This document shows, one piece after another, positions 20,801-31,273 of a stretch of 64,000 bases of DNA. The notes beneath the pieces are model-generated. The model saw only the letters and a program-made list of their open reading frames with translations. It was not told the DNA's origin and ran no database searches. Both the position numbers and the translations under genes were made by a program. Positions within the stretch are counted from its first letter, which is position 1. Every line of letters starts with the position of its first letter. The stretch is from Basidiobolus meristosporus CBS 931.73 (taxonomy: Eukaryota; Basidiobolomycota; Basidiobolomycetes; Basidiobolales; Basidiobolaceae), in contig MCFE01000362.1 in assembly GCA_002104905.1 (NCBI GenBank), positions 1 to 64,000 of the forward strand, in the 5' to 3' direction.

Positions 20801-21402
20801 ATCGATATTCGGCGTATGGGAGTACGCTTCATCCACAGGCTCATCTTCGGCGTGGTCGTCATCGATCATCCCGACAGTTGCTCTGACCACGGCATCCATC
20901 AGAGTCATGTGTCTATCAGTGCGGTGAAATGTCGAGTATGAGGAGGCAGCATCGATATTATCCGGATCATTTGGGTGGCCGTAGAGTGAACCATAATTGA
21001 TCCCACTCGAACGGTAGCTACCTATGTCTACAGTGGGCGTTTGACGAAGAGAGGCCCCGTGGGCTAATGGAGAGGCGATGGAGTAACTTGGGGCCGCGGT
21101 ATTGTTGCTGACGCTCTGACTATTGTTCAAAGTGTGACCGACACCACTTGATTCATTCAAGACCCAATTGCTGAGCGCCAGAGTTTGTGAACGAAGTGTT
21201 TCCGGCGAAACTGAATACTCGTGGCCTAATGCAGAAAGCAATTGTCATTTAGGTCAAGTCTTTTCTGGCTGTAGTGGAGAGGAATTTCGCAGTATTTACC
21301 TCCATCTAGGTCCCCTTGGGAACGGCCAAAAATTGATCTGACACTCTTTCGCTTTCTAAGACTGTGAGCCGGGTTCTCGATATTAACGTTGACACTATCC
21401 AT
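17856..21402 (-). CDS. SulP-family vacuolar transporter with STAS and cyclic-nucleotide-binding-like domains (Vsb1-type)
   Basis: Eight exons join in frame to 1035 aa: 21402–21300, 21226–20378, 20302–20281, 20226–20048, 19989–19660, 19602–19534, 19466–19335 and 19279–17856. Residues 1–240 are a hydrophilic Ser/Asp-rich tail. A SulP membrane domain follows, with [25 protein letters not shown] and [24 protein letters not shown] domain lies at about 705–825 ([18 protein letters not shown]). A cNMP-binding-like domain lies at about 893–1030 ([32 protein letters not shown]). This architecture matches yeast YGR125W/Vsb1, linked to basic amino-acid uptake into the vacuole. Anion transport is the alternative. 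Exon 3 is only 22 bases and encodes EVIPFLYT. Confidence 0.9.
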
Positions 21403-22437
21403 ACTTAGTTATTGACAAAGTAATGGCGTGTTATATGGATATGAGAGAGAGAGAGAGATAGAAAGGGGTAGTTTTTTCTTTATGCGGGTATGGTACAGAG
21501 TAGTCACTCCAACTAAAAAAGCATTTGCTATACAAAGAATCGCTCTTGTAGAAGTGGCCTGGAATGGTAGCCAACCTATTTATATGCTGCCAAAAGAAAG
21601 GATTTTAATTGGTTGGATTGACGGAAATTCTCCATAGATGTTTACCATACCACTGACCGAGAAGCTGGTACCACCCCCAGCAAGTGTGATCAATGGTGCA
21701 CAATATGTATGAAATCAGCATCACGATAAACCGCCCAATCCATTCACATCAAATGAGCCGCGCAAAAGACGACATTGACCGATGCTTTACGTCAACTTTA
21801 CCGACCAAAGCTCACTCGAGGAAACGCAGCGAAGAGCAGATCCGTAAATGGCAATCCCAATAATCGGGGGGTTCAGGTGGCCGATCGAATTTGAGGTGAA
21901 CCTCGAGGAATAGTTACACGGTGATGAAGAAAGCACCACTTGGAGACTGATGGTTACCGTTAGTGGCTCCACCCAAATTTAGCATAATTAATTTGAAGTG
22001 CGTTTGGTCAGGAATTATTGGATGTTACCATTGCAAGTAATATTTGTAGAAAAGCTTATTCTTTTGTAGAGAAGCTATACTGCTGTCAGTATGTATCTGT
22101 TAATGATTCCAACGTTACACGCTTGGATAAGCAGGCCAAGCGCATACAACCACATAACCATCGCGCAATAACGTAACTAGACAATGGGCATTATCCCCCA
22201 AAGAGTTGGAATTCTAGACGTGCATTGAATACATGTCGCTCAAAAGATGCCTGGGATTCTCAGTCCAAAATAAGGCGGTTTTACTGCTAGATGGTGAACG
22301 GGCCTATTTATCTTGAGTTAATCATCATTATTGGGCCACATAGCTACCAACTAATAAATATAGCGTAGATGTAGCAATCCCAGTGCTACTGATGTTTATT
22401 GAAGGTTCAAGTTACAATGATGACTCTGATATTCTAT
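21403..22437. other. Intergenic, transporter promoter and chitin deacetylase 3' flank
   Basis: A short GA microsatellite sits at about 21443–21458. No gene, tRNA or repeat family is recognised in the remaining AT-rich sequence. Confidence 0.5.
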
Positions 22438-23365
22438 CTAAACTACAGTGACCAGTGACCAAATAATACCAAGAGCTGCTAGCGAGATGGAAGGAATCTT
22501 CACGCTGCCAATGTTTGCAGCAACTGTCACCGTTGAGTTAGGTTCATTGGCCGAGGGATGTGAAGCAACATTGTTTGGAACACCATCCTTGTACATGGGC
22601 CATTTGTTATTCAGACAGTCGGCGATGGTTTCGAATCTATACCCACTTGATCGAATGAAATCGATGATTGTGGAGGTTTTTTCAATGCTGAATCTGTGGA
22701 TGTCATGTTGGAGGGATATCCATGAATCGGACTGTGGATTCCCAGTCTTCAGTTGGCTTTTCACATTGAGGACAAGCTTCTCCTGATTTCCCGTTACATA
22801 CTGCCAGTCGTTGGAATCGACATTCCAGGTGATAATTCGCATATTCATTTCGTTCATGACTGCTTGACATGCAGGATTACAATCGCCATATGGTGGCCTC
22901 ATGTAAGCGGGCGCGGCGCCGATGATCCTTTTAACACTGGTCTCGGTGGCTATCATTTCTTCCTTGATCTGCTCTGGTGTGAGTGTATTCAGGGATCTGT
23001 GGGTGTTGGTGTGGGAAGCAATCTGATGCCCTTCCTCGTAGGCCTGCTTTAGAAACTTTCCCAAGGATACGTTGCTGGCTTGAATGCCGAGAACGAAAAA
23101 CGTCGCCTTGACGTCTTTCTCTCTAAGGATAGCGAGAAGACTCCCTGTATCTGGGCCTGGACCTACATCAACTACATATCAATAAGGAGCAGTGGAAATA
23201 CCATGAAAGATACGTACCATCATCAAAAGTAAGGCCAAACACCCCCGGCTTCTCGCATTTGGTAATAACTGCACTGCCGACATCCAGGGCAGTAGCATAG
23301 CCTGCAATGAATAAAGCAATAAAGATTTGCACGAGTAGGGCAACTGTTCTAGTCATGATGAACAT
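22438..23365 (-). CDS. Chitin/polysaccharide deacetylase (CE4), secreted and probably GPI-anchored
   Basis: The enzyme removes acetyl groups from chitin in the wall to give chitosan. Exons 23365–23218 and 23162–22438 give 290 aa with one 55-base intron. A signal peptide covers about residues 1–26 (VALLVQIFIALFIAGYATA). The CE4 motifs are all readable: TFDDGPG with the catalytic Asp and metal Asp, SHTNTH with two metal-binding His, RPPYGD, the DSNDW segment, and LQHDIH with the catalytic His. The C terminus has an Asn/Ser/Thr spacer and ends in a hydrophobic run (ISLAALGIIWSLVTVV), consistent with a GPI-attachment signal. It is divergently transcribed from TAN1 across 321 bases. Confidence 0.93.
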
Positions 23366-23686
23366 TGTTTTCCAACAAACGGCGGTGTTTCGTCCTTTTA
23401 TCGACCGACAGCCACCGACTACTACATCTGCTTCCAGCTCCTAACAGACAGCAATGACTGATCGCTTCTTGATAGACGACAACTCCGATGTAGATCGGGG
23501 ATATATACGCACCCACCATGTTGATCCAACAAGTTCATTTATGGCATTCGAATTTCGCAGTTTACCGTAACCTGTGTTGGATTGACTGCTTTAATGAATT
23601 TCACTTGAAATCCGGATCAACAAGAAAAAAAATTTGCCAGATTATTTACTAAACAGAATCCGCGAGCGGATGGATCATCCGAAGCC
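23366..23686. promoter_or_regulatory. Divergent intergenic promoter region, chitin deacetylase / TAN1
   Basis: The 321 bases separate two head-to-head start codons, so both promoters must lie here or overlap. The half nearest TAN1 is AT-rich. I cannot assign specific factor sites. Confidence 0.5.
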
Positions 23687-24890
23687 ATGTCTGGAGCGAA
23701 GAGACCTTTCCAAACCAAGAGTACACAAAAGAAGAAGCGCGCCAAGAAGTACGCTTGCTCTAAAGTGAGGGGTCTTTGTATTAGTTGTTCGCTCCTGCGA
23801 CGTGCTAAAGGTGGTTTTGTTTTGAAGGAGAAGTATGCCAATCCTGGAAGCTTCCAAGTAGACCCCGGGGTATTCGGTTTCTTCGTAACTTGTCCACGCC
23901 ACAAAGAGAGGGCATGCGTGAGTGAGATGTACGCGGTGCTGAGTGAGGTACGACCTGGTTGGTGGTGTTTTCAAAAGAAGGAAGTGTTCATGTGTCGTAT
24001 ATTAGTACGCCGACAAGTTGTACCCCAGCGAGAGCCAAGAGATCGAAGAGAAGGAGGTGACTTCTGTTGAGGACGAAATTGCAAACGAACTTGCAGAAAT
24101 GAAAAAGACCGCTCATAAGGACAAGCGCTTTGCGAATCTGAATACCCAAGTTGACTGCGGTACTCCCTTGTTTCTCCTTTTAATAGCATATAGTTTAGGA
24201 CCGCCTACTGACGTCTATGCGTAGTTGTTTTCATCAAAACCAAGGAACCCATCGTTCCTACCGATCTTGCTGCCTACATTCTAAAGGACCTCAAAGAGAC
24301 TGGAGTCAAGAAAACTAGGTAGGAGGGGGGATGGAGCGAACTGTATAGGGCACTTAATTTAGCTCAACATTTCCCCAGGTTTGCACTGAGACTGATCCCA
24401 ATTTCGAACACCTGCTATGCAAACATGAGCGATATCGAGGCTGCCGCCAAGAAATTACTCGCACCACACTTTCATGGCGAGAATCAGGAGCCGGTCACTG
24501 TAAACCCGATTTTTTAACTGTTGACTTCGAGCTATAGCTCACCTTTTCCTCCCCAGTATGCAATTGTGCCCAAGATTCGCAACAACAGCAAGATTGATAG
24601 AGATGAGCTCATCAAATCAGTCGCCGGACTAGTTGGCGATAAACACAAAGTTAACCTCGAGAAACCCGACTTTGTGATTATCATCGAGATCTTCAAGGTA
24701 ATCGAGACTGCTGGGCCCCTCCAAACCACAGCATACTTACATCCTTCTATTTGTGTAGAGTATATGTGGAATAAGTGTTGTCAAGGACTACTATGAACTC
24801 AAGAAATTCAATCTTCAAGTTTTATTCGAGTCGCTCAAACAGCCCAAGGCCGTCGAGGACAAGGCTGTCGAGGCCTCTTCTGAGGCTTAA
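23687..24890 (+). CDS. TAN1: Tan1/THUMPD1-like tRNA acetylation adaptor
   Basis: Tan1 binds tRNA through a THUMP domain and helps the Kre33/NAT10 acetyltransferase make N4-acetylcytidine at position 12 of tRNA-Ser and tRNA-Leu. Seven exons (23687–23764, 23828–23947, 24006–24159, 24225–24318, 24379–24499, 24557–24697, 24759–24890) sum to 279 aa. The basic N terminus (KKKRAKKYA) is typical. Next come a GVFGFFVTCPRHKE segment, an acidic linker, and the THUMP domain at about 150–255 (VKKTRFALRLIPISNTCYA, then TYAIVPKIRNNSKIDRDEL and KPDFVIIIEI). The protein ends with an Ala/Glu tail. All introns are GT–AG, about 57–65 bases. The second exon's acceptor (TTGAAG at 23827) is my choice between two near options. 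Confidence 0.92.
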
Positions 24891-25223
24891 TCACCATGAA
24901 TAAAGATAGACAAGGCCGTGCTGGCCCCTTTCATACACTATTCGTCGCAGTCGCAGTCAGACACATACCCACGCCCCAAATTATGTGCAAATTCTATCCC
25001 CACAATGCCCCGGACTGATTTGGCTACACTCCCCAACCTCGTGTTTAAGCAGTGCTAGCAACTCAGGAATGGTTAACGTACCCAACACAACCCACCGTAA
25101 AATTTTTTCAACTAGTGGATTTCTTATTTGGGGGTCATATGACATGATCACTAAGTTGACTCGCCCTGCAAGTGCATCCCTTCGGTTCTCTTTCCTTGCA
25201 CGCAACATATCCAAATCATCAAC
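24891..25223. other. Intergenic, TAN1 3' flank and ATP17 promoter
   Basis: No gene is seen. An aataaag signal lies at about 24899, right after the TAN1 stop. Confidence 0.5.
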
Positions 25224-25628
25224 ATGAACTCTGCCTGTCGTATTGTTGCTCGTCGCGCCTACTCCACTCGCTCTTACATCCCTCCCAACCTTGCCAGCGC
25301 AGTCAGATCTGCTGGGCCCAAAGCTGAGACTGGTGATTTGTCTGGTTTAGTAGAATTTTATAAGAGAATTCCCAAGGGTGCCGCCGAGGCCGCAAAGCCC
25401 ACCAACTGGCTCGCCCGCTACCGTGCCAAATACTGGGAGGGTGACAACGCTTCCTTCACCCCCATCCTTCACGGCATGCTCTTGGTCGGCGGTCTCCACT
25501 ACGCTCTTGCTTACAAATTCCATCTTAGTAAGTCACCCCGGATATGTTTTGGACTCGCATGAATATGGAACTAAACGTGCCTATTTTCCCCCCTTACAGA
25601 GCATCACAAGAACGTTGAGCACCATTAG
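25224..25628 (+). CDS. ATP17: Mitochondrial ATP synthase subunit f
   Basis: Subunit f is a small single-pass component of the F-o membrane sector in the inner membrane. Exons 25224–25527 and 25600–25628 give 110 aa. The N terminus (MNSACRIVARRAYSTRSY) is a mitochondrial targeting sequence. The body has LVEFYKRIPKG, WLARYRAKYWEG, a single membrane helix (about 82–100) and the usual His/Lys-rich end (KHHKN). The last exon has only nine codons plus the stop. The length and order of motifs match the family. Confidence 0.9.
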
Positions 25629-26021
25629 CCCGAGGCTCCCCAACACAAACCGCCCCCGCCTGAATAAGTTTTCCTTTTAGAACTGGAACTGCCACGTTGT
25701 TTCCCTCTGAAGACTAGTTTGCTTATTTCTCCACGGTCGCTCATTACCCACCTTCTATCCCATATCATTTGACTTTTCCCCAGATGCATTGATTAAAATA
25801 CATACTTCCAAATGAACCTATGGTTGCTCTACATCGTGCCATACGGCCTCAACCCTCCTGGATCGCTCGCCTCGATCCAGAGTAACATTTCGATTCATCT
25901 GGATCGGTCAAATGGCTGGCAAGTTGAGATGTACCTTAGTTGGGGCTACAGTCATCATGAATCCACCTAGTCAAATGAAATAAGGGAGAGATTAGATTCT
26001 CGGTAGTATATTAACCCACCG
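25629..26021. other. Intergenic, ATP17 3' flank
   Basis: Nothing recognisable is seen apart from a possible ATP17 polyadenylation region near 25790. Confidence 0.45.
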
Positions 26022-27535
26022 ATGTTTGTCCCAAGGCCCATACTATTCAGAAACCATCCCAACATCAAGTTTCTTTGCAGGTTAAACCTCACCAGGACCA
26101 TGGTTGCGTTGAACCACACGGCTGGTAATTCTTTCAGAGTGCTTCCACCCCACCGGCAATTCTTAACCCTTATCTTCTGGCTGAAGTCATTGCCGAAACC
26201 ACCGGCCATTCCCCCGACCTGAACGGGGCCTACCCGTTCAACCTGAAGGATAGTCAGCTCAGCCCGAACGATTTCCTGATCCAGTATCCACCAGGTTTGT
26301 GCCTGAAGGGGTGGGGGGTTGTGCGGTTTTTTCGGAGAGTTGACCATGTTACCAAATGCACCGATTTTAGGGGCGTACACTGCCTGTCGAACCTTGGGCC
26401 ACAACTCCATCGTGGAGTTTGACTCCCACATGACCCGTATCGCCAACTCCGTAAAGTACTATGATTTCAGCGAGGGCTCGGCATCCGAGCAGGCCCAAGA
26501 GCTCTCGGCCAAATTCCACCTTTTCAAGCATGTGGGTAGCGTTCGGAAGATCTTGGTTCCCATGATGAAGGGGGCTTTGCTCCGGTATTTCGAGCTCCTG
26601 GGCGAGAGCAAGGAGGAGGCGAAGATAACGCTCATCGTCTGTGCGAAGGTAAGGTGGTGGTTTGGGGAGAGGCCGAGGTTTCATTGAAGCGGGGATATAA
26701 ACACGTCTCTTTTCATCTTCCCGTAGGATGGTCACCCTTTCAGCGCGGTGCACGTCACCCGTTTGTCCGGGCCAAAATCCGGCAGATGCAAGGTAAACCC
26801 ATCTCCCAGCATTTCCCTGGAATTCGCTGAACTGATGCACTTCAGGTCGCGGTGCATGGCGAGCCCCGAAACTCGCCCAAGATCAAAGATTCCCAGTGGG
26901 TCAGGTTAGCCCTTCCATAGGAGATCCTCGGGTGGGATAATCTTTTATTGAACAAGGGGTAATTTAGAGATCGACAATCCATCGAAGACGAACTACCCAG
27001 CGATGTCAACGAGGCGCTTCTCTACGACTCCGCCACAGGACATGTGTACGAGGGGCTTAGCTCGAACTTCTTTGCGGTCGTCAAAGACCCTCAAAGCGGT
27101 GAACCAAAGGTGGTCACCGCTCCGGTGGAGCACGTCCTACTAGGCACCATCATGAAAATCGTGATCGCCACGTGCGAGAGAAACGGTATTCCGGTGGAGT
27201 TCACTTTCCCTAACCTAGGGGACCTACTGAGCTTCAGATGGGAAGGCGCTTTCATCACAAGTACGTATACGACCAACTCAACACTTGCACCATTGCCACC
27301 CACTGAAACCCCCGCCCCACCTTGCTTGCTAGGCACCTCCAGATTAGTCCTCCCTATTGAGACGGTGGAGTTTCCCGACGGAAGGTTAGTGCCCATCGTC
27401 TGCACACCAAGCTCGCAAACCTTGTGCTCACCCATTTCTAGCTCGTCAGTTCGTCTGGGCGACTGCCCCACGGTGGAGTTTCTTCGTCAGGAAGTGGAGA
27501 AGGAAATCTACACCAGATCCCATAGAATCATGTAA
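26022..27535 (+). CDS. Class IV (fold-type IV PLP) aminotransferase-like protein
   Basis: Confident exons are about 26140–26294, 26371–26648, 26727–26792, 26846–26904, 26968–27260, 27333–27384 and 27442–27535, all joined by GT–AG introns. The protein reads GAYTACRTL near the N terminus, then RIANS, HGEPRNSPK, KDSQWVRDRQ, VYEGLSSNFFAV and AFITSTSRLVLP. These are hallmarks of the plant/fungal group of D-amino-acid-transaminase/branched-chain-transaminase-like proteins. The PLP lysine is probably the one in KDSQW. The substrate is unknown. The 5' end is unresolved: the frame is open only to about 26123, and I suspect an exon from the ATG at 26022 spliced near 26080 to about 26136. Confidence 0.8.
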
Positions 27536-27877
27536 ATCGATAGGAAACATCAAGTGTCAAATAAACCCTGAATTTGTTCATCTTAATCAAATCCCATCTA
27601 ACATCCCACACAACACAACACACCCTGAGGAGCATGATCCAAATGAATTCTATCCAATCGTCGATTGACAACCCGGGAACTTCCAACTCACCCTCGATCT
27701 CAGTGAAGCCATGTTGGGTCCGATCAACCATAACTACTTGTCACTGGTGTTGGAACAACCTTACCCTAGAAAAAGCTCCTTATTCCTCAGTGGTGAGCCT
27801 TTGAAAACAGCCTTCCTTCCACCACCACCACCACCACCACCACCACCTAGCCAAACCACAGTACCAACAGAAACAGC
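27536..27877. other. SEC66 upstream region
   Basis: It includes a (CCA)n/(CAC)n microsatellite at about 27821–27848 close to the SEC66 start. No gene is seen. Confidence 0.6.
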
Positions 27878-28571
27878 ATGTCTTTCGTACTCGCCTCAGG
27901 ATACGTAGCCGGATGGGCGGTCATGTTCGGCACCTTCGTCGCCTGCTACCATCGCAGAAAGGCTTTGGGTAAATATACGTTGGCTTGCTCGTCTTCTCTG
28001 GGCCCGACCCAGGGTGCACCACAACCCCACTCACCAATTGCTTTATTCCCTAGCTAGAAACAAGTTGGACCCTTGGTTCCCAGAACACACCACCCGTAAC
28101 CACTACTACGCCCTCGTGGAGCTTAAGCCAGAGGCGGACGAGTTCCAGCTGAAGGCAGCCCTGCTGCGTCGTGCCATGACCGACGTGGAGAGGATCATGG
28201 AGCTTCAAAGCAGCAAAGGTCCCCTCCAACAGCTGGTCAAGACCGGTGCCATCGGGGAGGACGTGTGGAACCAGTTCGAGGCGGCCGAGAAGGACATGGA
28301 GGGCGAGCTCATGGAGGTAGTCAACGAGGCCAACACCTTTAAGGAGGGCTGGGGCCAACAGATCTTCCCCCAAGCTTCCGACATGGTGGCCCACGAGCGC
28401 CAGAAAGCGTTGCGCAAGGATCTTGACGAGCAGATGCAAGTGGAGCAAGAGGTGAGATTGCGCTTCGAGGCCAAGGACAAGATCCGCCGCGAGGAGGAGT
28501 CCAAAAAGGCGTACGAGGAGCTGCTGCGCGAGGAGTCCAAAGCTGCTGGTAAGATGAAGGCCAAGAACTGA
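27878..28571 (+). CDS. SEC66: Sec66/Sec71 subunit of the ER Sec62–Sec63 translocation complex
   Basis: Sec66 is the non-essential subunit that helps post-translational import of proteins into the ER. Exons 27878–27968 and 28054–28571 give 202 aa. An N-terminal membrane helix (about 4–24, SGYVAGWAVMFGTFVACYH) is followed by a positive patch (RRKA). The cytosolic part has the signature WFPEHTTRNHYYALVEL, then LKAALLRRAMTDVERI, the GWGQQIFPQASDM segment, and a long charged coiled coil to the end. The length is close to yeast Sec66 (206 aa). Confidence 0.9.
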
Positions 28572-29133
28572 TCTAACCTCACCTTCACCTTCACCCTCAC
28601 CCTACATCCCATCCCAATCTAATCTCGGCCCTCACACAGCCCCCTCTCCCCAACTGTAACCGCATCCGATATTCACTTAGCACCCAAATGCTTCGAAATC
28701 CCTTCAAAGTCTCTTATGCAATATATCTTGGACCCTTTGATTGTTGATGCTATCGCCACTTGGCCATCTCTTTTTTTACCTCCCCCCCCCAATAAACCAT
28801 GATCAATACGGACACGGATGATGCTGAGGGATTCACTTTACTTGGCGAGCAGGTGTGGTGTACATGACGAAGTGGGTGGCAATGGTGCAGGAGGAATACA
28901 TCTTTGTGGGATGGGGAGGCATTAGTGGGCTGATAATACGAGCGGGGGGATATATGAAAGTGATACAAAAATTACAATTACATAGATGTTGTGGAGAGTA
29001 ATGGCTTGTGTGCGTAGATGGATTAGTGAGAAGAGGGGGATTAATGATAGATAGTGGTGGGAGATTCGTGCGGTGAATTTTCGTATATAACATGGGAACT
29101 TTCGTTCGCAGTCTAGGTGAGGTGCTGTGACGA
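28572..29133. other. Convergent intergenic region
   Basis: It lies between the SEC66 stop and the stop of the minus-strand histone-fold gene. A pyrimidine-rich stretch with ten Cs at about 28783 is the only feature I see. No gene is supported. Confidence 0.5.
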
Positions 29134-30608
29134 TCAGACCTTGACCGGTGGTTCGCCAAGCTCCTGCATGATTTGGACTAGGTTCAGACTGTTGACGCTT
29201 CCCTCATCGCGGGGGACAAGCTTGGGCTTGTTTGGGTTCTTGACCTAGGGACACAGGATCAGTTAATTGACTTTCTCACCGAGATGGCCGGACCTCCACG
29301 ATTACCTCTATAGTATTCAATCGGGTGGATGTCAAGCTGATCTTCAACGTCTCCGTAGAGTTGATTAACGCCTCGAAATTCTTGGCTTTTTCCGGATCAA
29401 CCTGGGATGCGTTTCGTCTTAACGACTGCGGTCGAGATACACCGTACGTAGAGAGAACTTACCGGTGACGGGCTAACCGATCTGGCCCTGTTGCATTCGG
29501 GGATCTGGAGACTCAGAGGGGAGGTGGCCGACTCGAGCGACTTTGAGATTTTCGTGGACTGCCGACCACTGAACAAAAAGTCCTCTATCGAGGAGCGAGG
29601 GGAGACGAAGCTGTTGGATATGGGGACTCCCTTCACACGGCTCCCCTTGAATCCCCCGAAAATCTTCGCAAATGCCCCACGATCCCGACCCCGGGCGGAC
29701 TCGTCCGAGCTTCTGGGGCTAATATCTTCCTCGCAATCGAAGTCAGACAAGCTATCGCTATCAACGGAAGAACCTGCGAAGATGGCCATCGATTAGCACT
29801 AGACGTCACATGTGAGTCCCTCGGCGCTAGCCAAACTTACTGCTTGATCTCTCGAACTTGGGCCCAAATCGTTCGGCCCTTCGGATCTATATGGAGGAGC
29901 TGGTGAGTACGGTGGATGCCTTCCAGGCCATTCGATCTGCCATTACCTCAAGACCGTCCACCAAACTTGACCGGGTGTAAATCCCACGAATCTCCTTGTT
30001 GGTCTTCACCGCCTCCTCAAACAGCTTGCTATCCACACACTCGACCTGGGAATTTCTGGCCAACAGCACCGCCTCCACAATCAGGAAGGTGGCGATATGC
30101 TCCATGATGCCGCACAGAAATGCTGCGGTCTTCGAGGTGATTAAAGCATGCCCTTTCGGGACGAATCCGCAACTTGTCCCCATGGTGTTGTAAATCGAGC
30201 ACTGGGCACGGGCTGTATCAACGATGGTGGACAAAGGGAGTTGCCCCTGGGGGAACTCGCGAGGGTCGCTCTTCAGGCTGGATTGGCTGAGGAAGCTCTC
30301 CCCGTTGGAAATCGCGTTCACCGCCAAAGAGCCTTGGGAACAGAGGCGACGAAGGGTGGCGGGGAGCGTTGTATAGGAAAGCTTGTTATCGGGGGAAGAT
30401 TTAACCAGCACGTAGAGCACCTCGTCTAGGAACACGTTGAGGAGTTGAATGGAGGTGCGGGACATTTTGAACGCGCCATATTTACTAGCTACCGCCCGGG
30501 CCGAACGAAACGAGACAAACACAAAGTCAGGAACTAAAATGGAACGGGTCAACACAGGAACGGATCAACCTCGCATCTCGAAATACCTTTCATCTGAGCT
30601 ACCGTCAT
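29134..30608 (-). CDS. Tandem histone-fold-like protein of unknown function
   Basis: Six exons join to 390 aa: 30608–30587, 30533–29947, 29886–29841, 29773–29463, 29401–29306 and 29244–29134. Residues about 24–85 (SKYGAFKMSRTSIQLLNVFLDEVLY…) have the helix pattern of a histone fold. Residues about 130–200 (KTAAFLCGIMEHIATFLIVEAVLLARN, then EEAVKTNKEIRGIY) resemble histone H2A helix 2 and its following helix. A similar pair of folds precedes the ankyrin repeats of animal ABTB2-type proteins; here no ankyrin or BTB domain follows. The C-terminal half is Ser-rich and acidic (DCEEDISPRSS, SVSPSP) and ends in a short conserved-looking helix. A chromatin or scaffold role is inference. The 22-base first exon supplies MTVAQMK. 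Confidence 0.8.
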
Positions 30609-31273
30609 GGTACCAAGGAATCACTTTACTGCTACTGAATCCAATTGTCCAATGTATTCAAGGCTAAACCCAGGAATATCGAAAGGCAGAATAATCCCCT
30701 GGCAAAATCAGCCGGCCACTCTTCTGGAGGTCCGTCTTTTAACAGGACCAAGCTGGGCATCACCTGATCGCATCTCAGGCTGAATATGGCGGCTGTCACA
30801 CGAGCATTTATGACCATGGCCTAATCGGGGACCCACGTTAATTGGTCCTACGATCCTCCCCATATGAAGGAAAGGTTGGGTGGGTTGATTGGAGACGGTG
30901 CTTGGGCTAAACATTTGTAAAACGAGAGCTGGATAACTGCGATGCACCACCCAAATTGCTTTCGTATGGGACACAAAGATTTGCTGGCGGTATCTCTGGT
31001 GTCGGATGCCAATACGGCTGGTGATTTGAAACCAAGCCATCTGTTCACAAAGGATGATCGTTTCAGTCGTGCTCGCCTTTTCTGGACATTCTAGGCACCA
31101 ACCAGTGTTGTTCAGGACGGAGCGATGGTGCTGCTCTGATATCTACAGCAGAAGAGGGGGCGTTCATTCGCTGATTGAAGTGGGTTCTTTATTACTCTTG
31201 GCCGAAATACAGCTGAATGTTGGGTGGTTTCAAAATAACCAGTTTTCAATAAATGTTGAATGCAATGCCATTG
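30609..31273. other. Intergenic, histone-fold gene promoter and TBC gene 3' flank
   Basis: Short open frames on the minus strand (30632–31048) have no recognisable content. An ataaa signal near 31248 fits the TBC gene 3' end only if read in reverse, so I do not assign it. Confidence 0.4.

Noticed and set aside
27821-27848. (CCA)n tract as part of a coding exon
   Set aside because: It lies upstream of the SEC66 ATG, and no spliced frame uses it.
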